Source: Bradyrhizobium sp. | Lineage (GTDB): Bacteria > Pseudomonadota > Alphaproteobacteria > Rhizobiales > Xanthobacteraceae | DNA length: 64,000 nucleotides | Reading direction: 5' to 3' | Assembly: GCF_016219575.1 (NCBI RefSeq) | Contig: NZ_JACRMG010000016.1 | Coordinates: forward strand, 124,001-188,000 | Part shown: positions 1 through 9,390 of the stretch, one piece after another | Numbering within the stretch: the stretch's first letter is position 1 | Layout of the letters: each line of letters opens with the position of its first letter | The notes under the pieces: generated by a model | The model's input: only the letters and a program-made list of their open reading frames with translations | Told to the model about the DNA's origin: nothing | Databases searched by the model: none | Position numbers and translations under genes: made by a program

Positions 1-351
1 ACTGAACCAGTTGAAGCAGGCGTTGGCGTTGTTGACTTCCTGCTGCTGCGGCATCAGCAGCGCAAAGCCGTAGCGCTTCGCCAAAGTGGACCAGCCGGCG
101 CCGTGATCGTAGGTGGCGGCATCCTGGCCGCAGCCATGCAGCACCACGACCAGCGCGGGACGACTTGGCAGCTCCGGCGGCAGATAGGTGAACATGCGCA
201 AGGCGCCGGGATTGGCGCCGAAATCCGTCACCTCGGTGAGCGGGCTGCGCACGCCAGGCGGCCGGCCACGACCGTACAAGCCAAAGCCGTTGAGGTGCGG
301 CAGCTTTGGAAAACGGCGCAGGAAATCGATGTTGGCGGCGAGCGATCGCAA
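1..351 (-). CDS. PHB depolymerase-family esterase, N-terminal part (runs off left edge)
   Basis: Serine esterase of the extracellular PHB-depolymerase / feruloyl-esterase type; the family hydrolyses short-chain polyhydroxyalkanoate or aryl esters. The 117 visible codons contain the family's opening signature: GANPGALRMFTYLP, then the oxyanion-hole region LVVVLHGCGQDAATYDHGAG, then PQQQEVNNANACFNWF. The catalytic GxSxG serine and the rest lie beyond base 1. The start chosen is a TTG giving MRSLAANIDFLRRFPKLP, which matches how I remember rhizobial members starting; the frame stays open upstream to a stop near 472, so the start is uncertain. No signal peptide is obvious with this start. Confidence 0.8.
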   Translation of the reverse strand, partial: MRSLAANIDFLRRFPKLPHLNGFGLYGRGRPPGVRSPLTEVTDFGANPGALRMFTYLPPELPSRPALVVVLHGCGQDAATYDHGAGWSTLAKRYGFALLMPQQQEVNNANACFNWFS

Positions 352-767
352 AAGCGGCCCCTGGGAGCAGTCGTGATTCTTGGCGCAGAATTCCAGACAT
401 AGTTGCTGCGGCGCGGAATAAAAAGACCGTAAGCTGACGGTCCCCTGAAATGTCGGTGAAGTGTTAATTCGGCATCACGGCAGCACGCGGCGCATACATG
501 ACAGGAATGCGGCGGCGGTAACGATTGCGAGAGCAATCAATGACACCGAAATGAACAGCCGGCGTTCGAGCGACCTGGTTCGCCTCGCCGGCCCGACGAT
601 GAAACTTGCGTCAATCGGCTATTGCGCATTCCGACCCATGGCATGACACATGGCTTGCACGGCCACCATGCATCGCAGGCTGTGCTGGCGCGATTGCCTT
701 GGGCGCTGCCAGCCCGTACCTTGGGCGCCGAAAACCCATAACAATAAATGCTCGGGAGACAACGCAC
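352..767. other. intergenic region, no confident gene
   Basis: About 416 bases between the divergent esterase and the monooxygenase. The minus strand has a roughly 45-codon open stretch ending near 474 that encodes one hydrophobic segment (LFISVSLIALAIVTAAAFL), but it has no ATG, GTG or TTG at a sensible place. Promoters for both flanking genes presumably lie here; I see no clear operator. Confidence 0.5.
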
Positions 768-2009
768 ATGGCGCGCCTGAAGTTCGGAGCTTTCCTCGCC
801 CCGCATCACCCGATCGGCGAGCATCCGATGCTGCAATTCCGCCGCGACCTCGATTTCGTCGAGCAGCTCGACGGGCTCGGCTATGACGAATTCTGGTGCG
901 GCGAGCACCATTCCTCGGGCTGGGAAACCATTGCGTCACCAGAGATGTTTCTGGCGGCGGCCGGCGAGCGCACCAAGCGCATCAGGCTCGGCACCGGCGT
1001 GGTCTCGCTGCCCTACCACCATCCCTTCAACGTCGCGCAGCGCATGGTGCAGCTCGACCACATGACCGGCGGACGCGCCATCTTCGGCTCCGGCCCCGGC
1101 GCGCTGGCGTCCGACGCGCATACGCTCGGCATCGATCCGATGACGCAGCGCGACCGTCAGGACGAAGCGGTCGGCATCATCCGCCGCCTGTTCGCCGGCG
1201 AGCGCGTCACGGCGAAGAGCGACTGGTTCACGATGAACGACGCCGCGCTGCAGATCCTGCCCATGCAGGAAGAGATGGAGTGCGTGGTCGCCTCCATGAT
1301 CTCGCCGTCAGGCATGACGATGGCCGGCAAATACGGCATCGGCATCATCTCGCTCGGCTCGATGTCGACCAAGGGATTGATGTCGCTGGCGCAACAATGG
1401 GAATTCGCGGAGGATGCGGCGAAGAAGAACGGCACGACCGTCAGCCGCGCGAATTGGCGCGTGCTGCTGACGTGGCACATCGCCGAGACCCGCGAGCAGG
1501 CGCGGCGCGAGGCCCGGGAGGGGCTGATGCGCTGGCACAATGAGTACAATGTCGGCACGCTGATGCGGCCGGGCGTCACTGCGTTCAAATCGCCCGATGA
1601 TGCCGTCGACCAGACCGCCTTCGTCGACGGCGCGGCGTCCGCCATCGGCACGCCGGACGATCTCGTCAACCTGATCAAGAACGTGATGAAATTGTCGGGC
1701 GGCGTCGGCGCCATCATCGGTTTCGCCCATGACTGGGCCAATGTCGAAGCGACGCGGCGCAGCTGGGATCTGGTGGCGCGCTATGTGGTGCCGGAGATCA
1801 ACGGCTATATCGATAGCCTACGCAAGTCGCAGAAATTCGTGATCGAGAACCGCGCCATCTTCGAGCGCGCCGGAGAGGCCGTGATGGCCAAGATCCTGGG
1901 CAACGAGAAGGCGGCCGCCGCGCTCGCCGATACCGGCCCGGGCCGCGTCCCGATGGCAACGGCGAACGCGCCCGACCTGCAGAAGGAGGCGGCGAAGCGC
2001 AAGGCTTGA
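768..2009 (+). CDS. LLM-class flavin-dependent monooxygenase (limonene-monooxygenase-like)
   Basis: Bacterial-luciferase-like TIM-barrel monooxygenase of 413 residues. Such enzymes use reduced FMN supplied by a separate reductase. The N-terminus LKFGAFLAPHHPIGEHP and the segment GYDEFWCGEHHSSGWE resemble the limonene 1,2-monooxygenase subgroup; TGVVSLPYHHPF and DHMTGGRAIFGSGPG are flavin-site strands seen across the family. The ATG at 768 follows CGGGAG at 752-757; longer in-frame starts upstream would add an arginine-rich, family-unlike extension and were rejected. No flavin reductase is adjacent, so the partner is encoded elsewhere. Substrate unknown. Confidence 0.88.
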   Translation: MARLKFGAFLAPHHPIGEHPMLQFRRDLDFVEQLDGLGYDEFWCGEHHSSGWETIASPEMFLAAAGERTKRIRLGTGVVSLPYHHPFNVAQRMVQLDHMTGGRAIFGSGPGALASDAHTLGIDPMTQRDRQDEAVGIIRRLFAGERVTAKSDWFTMNDAALQILPMQEEMECVVASMISPSGMTMAGKYGIGIISLGSMSTKGLMSLAQQWEFAEDAAKKNGTTVSRANWRVLLTWHIAETREQARREAREGLMRWHNEYNVGTLMRPGVTAFKSPDDAVDQTAFVDGAASAIGTPDDLVNLIKNVMKLSGGVGAIIGFAHDWANVEATRRSWDLVARYVVPEINGYIDSLRKSQKFVIENRAIFERAGEAVMAKILGNEKAAAALADTGPGRVPMATANAPDLQKEAAKRKA

Positions 2010-2043
2010 CGCTGACGGCGGTGCGGCTACGAGCCGCGCCGCC

Positions 2044-3018
2044 TCACTCGATCACCTCGTCGGCGGTGGCGAGCAGCGACGGCGGGATGGTCAGACCGAG
2101 CGCTGTCGCCGTGCGGCGGTTGACGACGAGATAGAACTTCGTCGGCTGCTCGACGGGAATGTCGGCAGGCTTGGCGCCGCGCAGTATCTTGTCGACCTGA
2201 TCGGCGGCCTGCCGGAAAAGATCGGCCCAGTAAGGTCCGTAAGACATCAGCGCACCGGCGTCGACGTATTCACGGCCGCCATATATCGTCGCCAGGCGCA
2301 TATCCTGCGCCAGCGCATTGATGCGGACACGATTGCCGAAAATCAAGGGGTCCGTCGCGACATAGAGCGCCTCGGCGCGTCCCTTGAGGGCTGTAATCTG
2401 CGGCGCAATCTCGGCAGCGTCCTTGATTTCCAGAGCTGTCGCCTCAAGGCCGAGCGCGCGTGCCACCGTCAACACTTCGCGCATTTCCAGCATCGCACCC
2501 GGTGCACCTGCATTGGCCATGACGGCCAGATGGGTAAGTCCCGGCACGAGTTCCCGCAGCAGCGCAATTCGCTTGCCCGCGGTGTCGGTTTGCTGGATCG
2601 ATACGCCCGTCACGTTGCCGCCGGGCCGGGCCAAGCTGCTGACGGCGCCGGTGCCGACCGGGTCCATTTGTGCGGCAAACACGACGGGGATCTTCGTGGT
2701 TGCCCGCTTCGCGGCCAGTACAGGCGCGGAGGCCCAGGTTACGATCACATCGACGTTGAGGCCCGCGAATTCCGCCGCGATCGCGTTGTAACGTTCGAGG
2801 CTCGCCTCCGCCCAGCGATATTCGATGGTCAGGTTGCGCCCCTGCACCCAGCCGAGCTGCTGCAGCCTCTGCTCGAATACGGCAATCCAGGGCTTTCCAA
2901 GCTCCGGAGTCGTCGCACCGAGAACGCCGATGGTCTTCCTGGCCGCCGGTTGCGCATTAACGGCAAACGGCAGCGCGGACATCGCGCAAACGCCTGCCAT
3001 GAACGTGCGCCGCTTCAT
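2044..3018 (-). CDS. ABC-type substrate-binding protein (COG2984-like), orphan
   Basis: Secreted solute receptor of 324 residues, of the uncharacterised ABC substrate-binding family common in Bradyrhizobium. The N-terminus MKRRTFMAGVCAMSALPFAVNA is a signal peptide with a twin-arginine-like start. The mature part has IGVLGATTPELGKPWIAVFE, GRNLTIEYRWAEA and PVVFAAQMDPVGTGAVSSLA, which are typical of the two-lobed fold. An in-frame ATG six codons upstream is possible. No permease or ATPase gene lies nearby, so it is an orphan receptor whose ligand cannot be inferred. It converges on the monooxygenase with a 34-base gap. Confidence 0.85.
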   Translation of the reverse strand: MKRRTFMAGVCAMSALPFAVNAQPAARKTIGVLGATTPELGKPWIAVFEQRLQQLGWVQGRNLTIEYRWAEASLERYNAIAAEFAGLNVDVIVTWASAPVLAAKRATTKIPVVFAAQMDPVGTGAVSSLARPGGNVTGVSIQQTDTAGKRIALLRELVPGLTHLAVMANAGAPGAMLEMREVLTVARALGLEATALEIKDAAEIAPQITALKGRAEALYVATDPLIFGNRVRINALAQDMRLATIYGGREYVDAGALMSYGPYWADLFRQAADQVDKILRGAKPADIPVEQPTKFYLVVNRRTATALGLTIPPSLLATADEVIE

Positions 3019-3268
3019 GAAATCGCCCCGGCGCACGTTACTCGGTCGAAGTCAGTCCGGCCTGAGGCACCGGCGCCGCAACGGCGGCTAGAGTGACAAT
3101 CGTGACCGCGCGCAACGATTCCGACATGGCGTCGCCACCTGCTGTTCTGACATTTTGGTGAGCGTAGCACGGCGTTGCAGCTTTGTGACGCCAATTGCGC
3201 GAACAGGGAAGGCTTTGCAGCACGCGCACAACCGGCTATTTTCTGCCGGGCCAACCGGAGTAGTCGCC

Positions 3269-4645
3269 ATGTCGATGCAGAGCGTGCTTTCCCCTGCCAA
3301 TATCCCGGTGCCGCCCAATCCCAGGGCGTTGCGGCACATCCCCGGCGACGAGGGCTGGCCGATCGTCGGCAACACGCTGAAGGTGCTGGCCGACCCCAAG
3401 GGGCAGATCGAACGGCAGGCCGCCAAATACGGCCCGATCTACCGCACCCGCCTGTTCGGCGAGACCAGCGTGACGCTGCTCGGGCCCGACGCCAACGAAC
3501 TCGTGCTGTTCGATCAGGCGCGCCTGTTCTCCTCCACCCACGGCTGGGGGCCGATCCTGGGCCTGCTGTTTCCGCGCGGGCTGATGCTGCTGGATTTCGA
3601 GGAGCACCGCCTGCACCGCCGCGCGCTGTCGGTGGCGTTCAAGTCGGGGCCGATGAAGTCCTATCTCGTCGATCTCGACCGCGGCATTGCCGCGCGGGTC
3701 AGGCAGTGGAAGAAGCAGCCAGGCGAGATGCTGGTCTACCCGGCGATGAAGCAGCTCACGCTTGATCTCGCGGCGACATCCTTTCTCGGCGCCGAGATCG
3801 GGCCCGAGGTCGACGACATCACCCGCGCCTTCGTCGACATGGTGGCGGCGGCCGTCGCACCGATCAGGCAGCCGCTGCCGTTCACGCAGATGGGCCGCGG
3901 TGTCAGCGGCCGCAAGCGGATCGTGGACTATTTCTCCGAGCAGATTCCGGTCCGCCGCGCGCGGGGCGGCGGCGACGATCTGTTCTCGCAGCTGTGCCAG
4001 GCCACCCACGAGGACGGCGCGCTGCTGTCGACCCAGGACATCATCGACCACATGAGCTTCCTGATGATGGCGGCGCATGACACGTTGACGTCGTCGCTGA
4101 CCTCCTTCGTCGGCGAGCTGGCCGCCCATCCCGAGTGGCAGGCGCGGCTGCGCGAGGAGGTCAAGGGCCTCGGCATCGAGGCCAACGATCCCTCCAGCAT
4201 GGACAATCTGGAAAAGATGCCGCTGTCGGAAATGGCGTTCAAGGAAGCGCTGCGGCTGAAGCCGCCGGTGCCGTCGATGCCGCGCCGCGCAGTGCGCGAT
4301 TTTTCCTTCCGCGGCTACGACATTCCCGCCGGCACCTCGGTCGGCGTCAACCCGCTGTATACGCACCACATGCCGGAGATCTGGCCGGACCCGGACAAGT
4401 TCGATCCGATGCGCTTCACCGACGAGGCGCAGCGCACCCGCCACCGCTTTGCCTGGGTACCGTTCGGCGGCGGCGCGCATATGTGCCTCGGCCTGCACTT
4501 CGCCTACATGCAGGCGAAGACCTTTGCGCGGCACTTGCTGCAGAACCTCGAAGTGTCGCTGGAGCCCGGCTACAAGCCGGACTGGCAGATGTGGCCGATC
4601 CCGAAACCACGCGATGGGCTGAAGGTGAAGATCAAGCCGGTGTGA
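3269..4645 (+). CDS. cytochrome P450
   Basis: Soluble bacterial P450 of 458 residues. Signatures are in order: PGDEGWPIVGNTL near the N-terminus, the I-helix oxygen-binding motif in MMAAHDTLTSSL, the K-helix ExxR in EALRLKPPVPSMPRRA, and the heme-ligand loop FGGGAHMCLG with Cys near residue 406. The ATG at 3269 has ACCGGAG 13 bases upstream; a longer frame from 3155 lacks family similarity. The gene stands alone between an orphan receptor and a cupin gene, so neither redox partner nor substrate is indicated. A strong hairpin follows the stop at 4656-4679 and may act as its terminator. Confidence 0.93.
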   Translation: MSMQSVLSPANIPVPPNPRALRHIPGDEGWPIVGNTLKVLADPKGQIERQAAKYGPIYRTRLFGETSVTLLGPDANELVLFDQARLFSSTHGWGPILGLLFPRGLMLLDFEEHRLHRRALSVAFKSGPMKSYLVDLDRGIAARVRQWKKQPGEMLVYPAMKQLTLDLAATSFLGAEIGPEVDDITRAFVDMVAAAVAPIRQPLPFTQMGRGVSGRKRIVDYFSEQIPVRRARGGGDDLFSQLCQATHEDGALLSTQDIIDHMSFLMMAAHDTLTSSLTSFVGELAAHPEWQARLREEVKGLGIEANDPSSMDNLEKMPLSEMAFKEALRLKPPVPSMPRRAVRDFSFRGYDIPAGTSVGVNPLYTHHMPEIWPDPDKFDPMRFTDEAQRTRHRFAWVPFGGGAHMCLGLHFAYMQAKTFARHLLQNLEVSLEPGYKPDWQMWPIPKPRDGLKVKIKPV

Positions 4646-4649
4646 TGAG

Positions 4650-4830
4650 GGCTTACCCTCTCCCCCTTGTGGGAGAGGGTCGCTTCGCGGAACGCGAAGC
4701 GGGGTGAGGGTTTGCCTCCCCGAGCGAGCATCCCTCGTATCAGCCAGCCGGCGTCCGCGGAGAGAAACCCCTCATCCGTCGCGCACTCCGTGCGCGCCAC
4801 CTTCTCCCACAAGGAGAGAAGGAAGGGCTC
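4650..4830. repeat. palindromic intergenic repeat pair
   Basis: Two hairpins follow the P450 gene: a 9-bp stem CCCTCTCCC/GGGAGAGGG at 4656-4679 and a perfect 9-bp stem CGCTTCGCG/CGCGAAGCG at 4681-4701. A related inverted copy (TTCTCCCACAAGGAGAG type) lies near 4802-4827. Arrangement and composition match dispersed Bradyrhizobium intergenic repeats; unit number and spacing do not fit a CRISPR. Confidence 0.7.
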
Positions 4831-4832
4831 TC

Positions 4833-5357
4833 TCACTGCTTCAGCAGCGTCGTCAGCTGGGCTCCTTCGTCGGCGACGAAGATCGCGATCAGTTCCGCGG
4901 GCTCGGTGCTGCTGGCGTTCGCCGAAACCAGATGCGTCGAGCCCGGCGGCTCGAAGAAGGATTGCCCCACCTTGAAGGTCTCGACCGGTCCGCCGCCGAG
5001 CTGCGAGCGGATCTCGCCTTTGGTGACATAGGCCGTCACCGAACCGGAATGATAATGCGCCGGCGTGAAACCGCCGGGGCCGTAGAACACGCGCACCACG
5101 GTGACGCGCTTGCCCGGCACGTTCGGCAGCGCATGCGAGCTGATGGGCTCGACCACGTCCTGGGACGACGCCGATGTCATGCAGAGCGGCTCGATCACGG
5201 CGGCGACGAGATCGCGCGTCAGCGGCGCGGTTTTCGCGATCAGGAACGCGCAGGCGAGGCCGGCGATGACCGCAAGATGGAACGGGCGGGCTTCGGCCTT
5301 CGCTCTTTGAGCTACGGCCGACACGTCCGGTAGTTTGAGGGTGGTTGCTGCGAGCAT
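4833..5357 (-). CDS. cupin-domain protein with N-terminal membrane segment
   Basis: A 174-residue single-cupin protein. A hydrophobic segment near residues 28-42 (LAVIAGLACAFLIAKTA) suggests a signal anchor or uncleaved signal. The cupin metal-binding signature follows in GFTPAHYHSGSVTAYVTKGEI and in the second strand motif VGQSFFEPPGSTHLVSANAS, so a divalent metal site is likely intact. The start at 5357 is fixed by AAGGAGATTCGACC just before the ATG; an upstream in-frame extension runs into a palindromic repeat and is rejected. Function unknown; comparable small cupins are often annotated as stress or sugar-binding proteins. Confidence 0.82.
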   Translation of the reverse strand: MLAATTLKLPDVSAVAQRAKAEARPFHLAVIAGLACAFLIAKTAPLTRDLVAAVIEPLCMTSASSQDVVEPISSHALPNVPGKRVTVVRVFYGPGGFTPAHYHSGSVTAYVTKGEIRSQLGGGPVETFKVGQSFFEPPGSTHLVSANASSTEPAELIAIFVADEGAQLTTLLKQ

Positions 5358-5376
5358 GGTCGAATCTCCTTCCCAG

Positions 5377-5454
5377 TCATTCCGGGATGGTCCGAAGGAC
5401 CAGACCCGGAATCTCGAGATTCCGGGTTCGCGCTTCGCGCGCCCCGGAATGACG
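5377..5454. repeat. palindromic intergenic repeat
   Basis: Outer arms GTCATTCCGGG (5377-5387) and CCCCGGAATGAC (5442-5453) enclose a perfect 22-bp palindrome at 5405-5426 centred on CTCGAG. This is a typical dispersed Bradyrhizobium intergenic element. Confidence 0.7.
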
Positions 5455-5461
5455 GCAAGCC

Positions 5462-6301
5462 TCACGTCCCCTGATCGAACGCCTTGCGCAGGGCGACGTA
5501 GCCTTGCTGCTGCTGGGTCCAGTTGCGGCCGCCGGTGATGGCGCCGTCGACGACGAGGTCATGGCCGTTGACGAAGGAGGATTCGTCGCTGGCCAGGAAC
5601 ACCGCCGCATACGCGATGTCGTCGGGCAGCCCGGCGCGCGGGATCGGCTGGGCGGTCTTGTAGACCTCGCGCATCACGGCCGGAGTCTTTTCGGCGGCGT
5701 CCGTCGAGAGCCCGAGCGCCTTGCCGAAGATGCCAGTCGCAATCGCGCCCGGCGAGATCGAGTTGACGCGGACATTGGACTCGCCGAGCTCCATCGCCAC
5801 GCATTTGGTGAGATGGATGACGGCCGCCTTGGCCGCGCCATAGACCACCGAGGAGGAAAAGCCGGCGAGGTTCCCGGCGATGCTGCCATTGTTGATGATG
5901 CTGCCGGAACCCTGCTTCTTCATGTGGGGCGCAGCGTGCTTCATCCCGAGCATGACGCTGCGCACCAAAGTCGCCATCGCAGCGTCGAAGCGATCCACCT
6001 CGAGGCCCTCGATGCCGCCGGTTTGCGCAGGGCCGCCGGCATTGTTGAACAGACAATCGATCTTGCCGAATTTGTCGACCGCAAGCGCGATCAGCGCGCG
6101 CATCTGGTCTTCCTGGGTGACGTCGGTCTGGCGGAAGACGCAGGCGCCGCCGAGCTGCCTGGCCAGCGCCTCGCCCTCGGGCACGCGGCGCCCAGCAATC
6201 ACGACTTTGGCGCCTTCGGCGACGAAGAGCTCCGCGGTGCGCAACCCGATGCCGCTCGTTGCGCCCGTGATCACCGCAACCTTGCCGTCTAGCCGCCCCA
6301 T
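5462..6301 (-). CDS. short-chain dehydrogenase/reductase (SDR)
   Basis: Classical SDR of 279 residues with a Rossmann fold. The cofactor motif is TGATSGIG near residue 12, followed by NNAGG and the catalytic Ser / Tyr-x-x-x-Lys in GSIAGNLAGFSSSVVYGAAK. Starting at MGRLDGKVAVITGATSG is standard; AAGGGGAAAC precedes the ATG at 6301. The C-terminus carries a longer tail than minimal SDRs (after DGAITGGRNWTQQQQGY). Substrate unknown; similar proteins are called glucose or 3-oxoacyl reductases without proof. It lies head to tail with the cupin gene. Confidence 0.9.
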   Translation of the reverse strand: MGRLDGKVAVITGATSGIGLRTAELFVAEGAKVVIAGRRVPEGEALARQLGGACVFRQTDVTQEDQMRALIALAVDKFGKIDCLFNNAGGPAQTGGIEGLEVDRFDAAMATLVRSVMLGMKHAAPHMKKQGSGSIINNGSIAGNLAGFSSSVVYGAAKAAVIHLTKCVAMELGESNVRVNSISPGAIATGIFGKALGLSTDAAEKTPAVMREVYKTAQPIPRAGLPDDIAYAAVFLASDESSFVNGHDLVVDGAITGGRNWTQQQQGYVALRKAFDQGT

Positions 6302-6487
6302 GATGTTTCCCCTTTGTCGCAAATGCCTGTCTTGTTGCTGACACTATCCCCGCAGCGCGGAACCGGCGCAAGCGCGGGCGGCACGGCGGCATGACACGGT
6401 TGCGGGCATCGCCGCTCTGTAAAACGGGTGTTTTGCCCTATGCTCGGCCATAATTTGGTGCGGCTGATCACGTGAAGTGACAGACTC

Positions 6488-7450
6488 ATGGCAAAATTGA
6501 TCGACGAATTCCGACGGGCCTGGCGGGGGGCTTCCCAGCCCGCGCTGCCGCTTGCCATCGGCTTTGCGGTGGTCTGCCTGGCGCTGTCGACGCTGGCGCG
6601 ATGGGGATTGGCCCAAATCCGGCCCGACGTGTTCTTCACGCCGTATTTTCCGGCCGTGGTGCTGGCGACCATGTTCGGCGGCTACCGGATCGGCATTCTA
6701 ACGGCGCTCGCGGCCGGCGCGCTCGGCATGACGGTCAATTTCAGCAATGCGACGGCGGACTCGGCGCGTTTCGTGCTGCTCGTGATCTACTGGGCGGTAT
6801 GCGGCGTGACGATCTGGGGCGTCGAGCATTACCGCGCCATCGCGGCGCATCAGCGCGAAATCTCCAGGCGTCTGATCGAGGAAGAGGAATACCGCAAGCT
6901 GCTGGTCGACGAGCTGCAGCACCGGCTGAAGAACAAGATTTCGACTGTCCATGCGGTGCTGCACCAGGTGCTGGCCGACCAGCCGCAAATCTGGAGCGCC
7001 ATTGACCGGCGCATTCGGGCACTTTCGGCAACCGACGACCTGATTGCCCGCGTGGAAGGCAGGGGATGCGACATCCGCGATCTCCTGCGGTCCGAACTCG
7101 GCCCTTACGGCCATGTCCGCTTCAACCTGAACGGGGATGCGCTGTTCCTGCCGGCAAGGCTCGCCGTCAGCCTGGCGCTGATGTTCCACGAGCTCGCCAC
7201 CAATGCCAGCAAGTATGGGGCCTTCGCATCCGCCCGCGGCTTCCTTCAGGTGTCGTGGACGGTTTCCGGCGACCGGCTCAGCATCACCTGGGACGAGACC
7301 GAGGGCCCGGCGGTGGAGAATGTCGGACAGCCTGGCTTCGGCACGAAGCTGCTGAATTCCGCGCTGCGGCCGTTCGACGGCAAGACTGAGATCGGCTTCC
7401 TGAAGTCCGGCATTCACTGCATCATGCAGTGCCGGATCCCCGCCGATTGA
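6488..7450 (+). CDS. HWE-family sensor histidine kinase with DUF4118 membrane domain
   Basis: Membrane kinase of 320 residues. The N-terminal 110 residues hold four hydrophobic helices with the DUF4118 pattern FFTPYFPAVVLATMFGGYRIG. The kinase part has the HWE phosphoacceptor region LLVDELQHRLKNKISTVHAV, the N box MFHELATNASKYGA and the W-x-E motif in ITWDETEGP. No receiver domain or cognate regulator is adjacent. In alphaproteobacteria HWE kinases commonly act in general-stress or light signalling. The next three genes are all c-di-GMP enzymes, which suggests but does not prove a shared regulatory theme. Confidence 0.9.
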   Translation: MAKLIDEFRRAWRGASQPALPLAIGFAVVCLALSTLARWGLAQIRPDVFFTPYFPAVVLATMFGGYRIGILTALAAGALGMTVNFSNATADSARFVLLVIYWAVCGVTIWGVEHYRAIAAHQREISRRLIEEEEYRKLLVDELQHRLKNKISTVHAVLHQVLADQPQIWSAIDRRIRALSATDDLIARVEGRGCDIRDLLRSELGPYGHVRFNLNGDALFLPARLAVSLALMFHELATNASKYGAFASARGFLQVSWTVSGDRLSITWDETEGPAVENVGQPGFGTKLLNSALRPFDGKTEIGFLKSGIHCIMQCRIPAD

Positions 7451-7623
7451 GCGCAATTGCCCGAACGAACCGTGTCTCACGCGCAACTGCCGCGGGTGGA
7501 GGTTGACGTTCCGTTAATCACGTCCGCGGCAACGCCCCTTCGATTGCCGCTGCCGGTGCGATGATCCAGGCTTTATCGGCTTCATTTAACTAAAATTACA
7601 ACGGATTTCGCCACTCTCGCCTG

Positions 7624-9390
7624 ATGTACCGCCCCCGCAATGCCGTCCCGGAATCCGGCGCGGCGACGCCCGGAAACGACGGTGAAGCCGCCTCCGAACT
7701 GAGCATCCTGCGCGATGTTCTCAGAATGCTGCCGAACGGCGTCACGGTGCAGGACGAGCATGGCCGCGTGCTGCTGGCCAACGACGCGGCAGCCGCGCAA
7801 TTGCAGATCGGCGCGGACGGCATTCCCGGGCACGAACACCGCCGCGAAGCCGCGCGCGAAGCCTTTCGTACCGGCCAGCCACTGGTGGCCGAGGAAAGCT
7901 TCGTCCACGAGGGCGGCCGCCAGGTGTTCCTCACCCGCCACCACCCGGTCCGCATCGCCGAACGCGATCTCCTGCTGTCGAGCTCCGCCGACATCACCGA
8001 GCAGAAGGCGTTCGAGGACGAGCTGTTCCGCTCGGCCTATTATGACGAACTGACCGACCTGCCGAACCGGCGGGTGATCGAGCACCGCGTCAACAAGCTG
8101 CTCCAGGCCGGCGAGACCTCGCCCTTCGCGCTGGCCTTCCTCGACGTCGACAATTTCAAGCACATCAACGACTATTACGGCCACGCGATCGGCGATGCGC
8201 TGCTGGTCGAGATGGCGCGCCGCATCGCCATGAACCTGCGCGCTTCCGACATGCTGTCGCGGATCAGCGGCGACGAATTCGTGCTGCTGCTGCATCCCGT
8301 GCAGGGCCAGGAGGAAGTCGCCGAGTTCATCCGTTTCATGCTGGAGCGGATCAAGGCGCCGTTCTTCATCGACGATTCGGAAATCTTCGCCTCCACCTCG
8401 ATCGGCGTCAGCCTCTATCCCGAGCACGGCGGCAGCTACGACGCGCTGCGCCACAACGCCGACATCGCGATGTACCGCGTAAAGAACGCCGGCAAGGGCG
8501 CGGCGGCGTTCTTCGACGACAGCATGGAGCGCGAAGCACAGGCGCGCATGAAGGTCGAGCAGTCGCTGCGGCTCGCCATCCTGGAGAAACGCTTCTGCTG
8601 CGCGTTCCAGCCCAAGGTCGACATCCGTACCCGCGACGTCATCGGCATCGAGGCTCTGGTCCGCCTGCGTGACGATCAGGGCGTGATCCAGGCGCCCGGC
8701 ACCTTCATCAATCTCGCCACCGAGCTCGGGTTGATCGACGAACTGACGCGCCTGGTGCTGGCCGATATCGTCAGGTCGATCGACCTGATCAACGAGACCT
8801 TCGGTCATGAAACTACCATCAGCATCAACGTCGCGGCCAAACAGGCCGGCAATCCCGAATTCATGCGCCCGTTCGCGGAGGCGCTGGAGCAGACCGGCTT
8901 CCCGAAGCGCTTCATGATCGAGGTGACGGAAGACGCCTTCGTCACCAGGACCTCGTTCCAGGACGAGATCCTGCCGATCCTGCGCAGGATCGGCGTCGGC
9001 ATCTCGATCGACGATTTCGGCACCGGCTATTCGTCGCTGTCGGCCCTTGCCGACATAACCGCCGACGAGATCAAGATCGATCGTTCCTTCATCACGGACA
9101 TCCACAAGCGGCCGCGCAGCCAGGGCATCCTGCGCGCCATCGAATCGCTCTCCGAAGCGCTCGGCATGACCGTGGTCGCGGAAGGCATCGAGACCCACGA
9201 GGAACTCGCCTACCTGCAGGCGGCGACCCGAATCCGCTACGCGCAGGGCTATTATTTCGACAAGCCGATCTTCCTCGAGGATCTCAAGCGCGCGACCCCG
9301 CCGACCAGCGAGTCGCGCGGCCGCCTTGCCAGCCGTCCGGTGCAGGAGAACCGCACCGGCTATTCGCGCGCCGCCGGCTACCGCCGCTAG
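7624..9390 (+). CDS. PAS-GGDEF-EAL c-di-GMP enzyme
   Basis: Soluble 588-residue protein. A PAS-like domain (about 20-130) precedes a GGDEF domain whose active-site loop reads RISGDEF near residue 216 and whose inhibitory site RASD sits five residues upstream. The EAL domain follows with IGIEALVRL, EVTED, DDFGTGYSS, IKIDRSF and VVAEGIET all present, so the phosphodiesterase catalytic residues look intact. First Gly of GGDEF replaced by Ser is tolerated in known active cyclases. Either activity, or GTP-dependent allostery of the EAL domain, is possible. No membrane segment. Confidence 0.92.
   Translation: MYRPRNAVPESGAATPGNDGEAASELSILRDVLRMLPNGVTVQDEHGRVLLANDAAAAQLQIGADGIPGHEHRREAAREAFRTGQPLVAEESFVHEGGRQVFLTRHHPVRIAERDLLLSSSADITEQKAFEDELFRSAYYDELTDLPNRRVIEHRVNKLLQAGETSPFALAFLDVDNFKHINDYYGHAIGDALLVEMARRIAMNLRASDMLSRISGDEFVLLLHPVQGQEEVAEFIRFMLERIKAPFFIDDSEIFASTSIGVSLYPEHGGSYDALRHNADIAMYRVKNAGKGAAAFFDDSMEREAQARMKVEQSLRLAILEKRFCCAFQPKVDIRTRDVIGIEALVRLRDDQGVIQAPGTFINLATELGLIDELTRLVLADIVRSIDLINETFGHETTISINVAAKQAGNPEFMRPFAEALEQTGFPKRFMIEVTEDAFVTRTSFQDEILPILRRIGVGISIDDFGTGYSSLSALADITADEIKIDRSFITDIHKRPRSQGILRAIESLSEALGMTVVAEGIETHEELAYLQAATRIRYAQGYYFDKPIFLEDLKRATPPTSESRGRLASRPVQENRTGYSRAAGYRR

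Noticed and set aside
355..540. Small membrane protein on the minus strand upstream of the esterase
   Set aside because: One hydrophobic stretch is encoded but no usable start codon or ribosome site precedes it.
606..767. Longer N-terminus for the luciferase-like monooxygenase
   Set aside because: The 54 extra codons are Arg/Cys-rich and unlike the family; ATG 768 has its own ribosome site.
4650..4830. CRISPR-like repeat array
   Set aside because: Only two unequal palindromic units in inverted orientation, no regular spacers and no cas genes.
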